NCBI GenBank assembly: GCA_022790905.1
Contig: JAAVYC010000151.1
Location: 1 to 5,159 of the forward strand
Reading direction: 5' to 3'
DNA: 5,159 nt
DNA from: Lachnospiraceae bacterium
GTDB taxonomy: Bacteria; Bacillota; Clostridia; Lachnospirales; Lachnospiraceae
Shown: piece by piece, positions 5,157 to 5,159 of the stretch
Numbering within the stretch: position 1 is the first letter of the stretch
How the letters are laid out: each line of letters begins with the position of its first letter
Program-made: the position numbers and the translations under genes
The notes under the pieces: model-generated
What the model was told of the DNA's origin: nothing
What the model saw: the letters and a program-made list of their open reading frames with translations, nothing else
Database searches by the model: none

Positions 5157-5159
5157 TAA

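Overview
The window looks like a Gram-positive Clostridia chromosome, most plausibly Lachnospiraceae. Supporting this are the moderately AT-rich DNA, strong GGAGG-type ribosome sites, a lipoprotein-anchored solute-binding protein with a Gly/Ser-rich tether, and no outer-membrane features. The assignment is inference from style and protein character, not a database match.

Layout: (1) Positions 1-570 hold the 3' end of an unrecognised gene and a small gene of a phage-associated hypothetical type, closely coupled. (2) Positions 571-795 are non-coding or carry only a doubtful 13-residue leader ORF. (3) 796-1845 is galM (aldose 1-epimerase). (4) 1846-2059 is a very AT-rich control region with a possible -10 box and inverted repeats. 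(5) 2060-3352 is mglB, a galactose/glucose-binding lipoprotein. (6) 3353-3647 is a highly structured gap with two intercistronic hairpins, a Rho-independent-type terminator and a GC-rich palindromic element resembling a dispersed repeat. (7) 3648-5156 is mglA, the double-ATPase subunit of the importer. The permease mglC would be expected just past the right edge.

Functionally this is a galactose/glucose uptake module. MglB captures the sugar outside the membrane, MglA powers import through an MglC-type permease not in the window, and GalM interconverts the alpha and beta anomers so galactose can enter the Leloir pathway.

The main finding is that MglB appears to be a natural circular permutant. 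After the signal peptide and tether it starts at the strand that in E. coli MglB lies near mature residue 86. It runs to the family's normal C-terminus, passes through a charged linker, and ends with the segment that is normally the N-terminus (E. coli mature residues about 5-84). Nearly all sugar-contacting residues can be placed in the permuted order, so the protein is probably functional. I made this alignment by eye from memory of the E. coli protein. Structure prediction would settle it.
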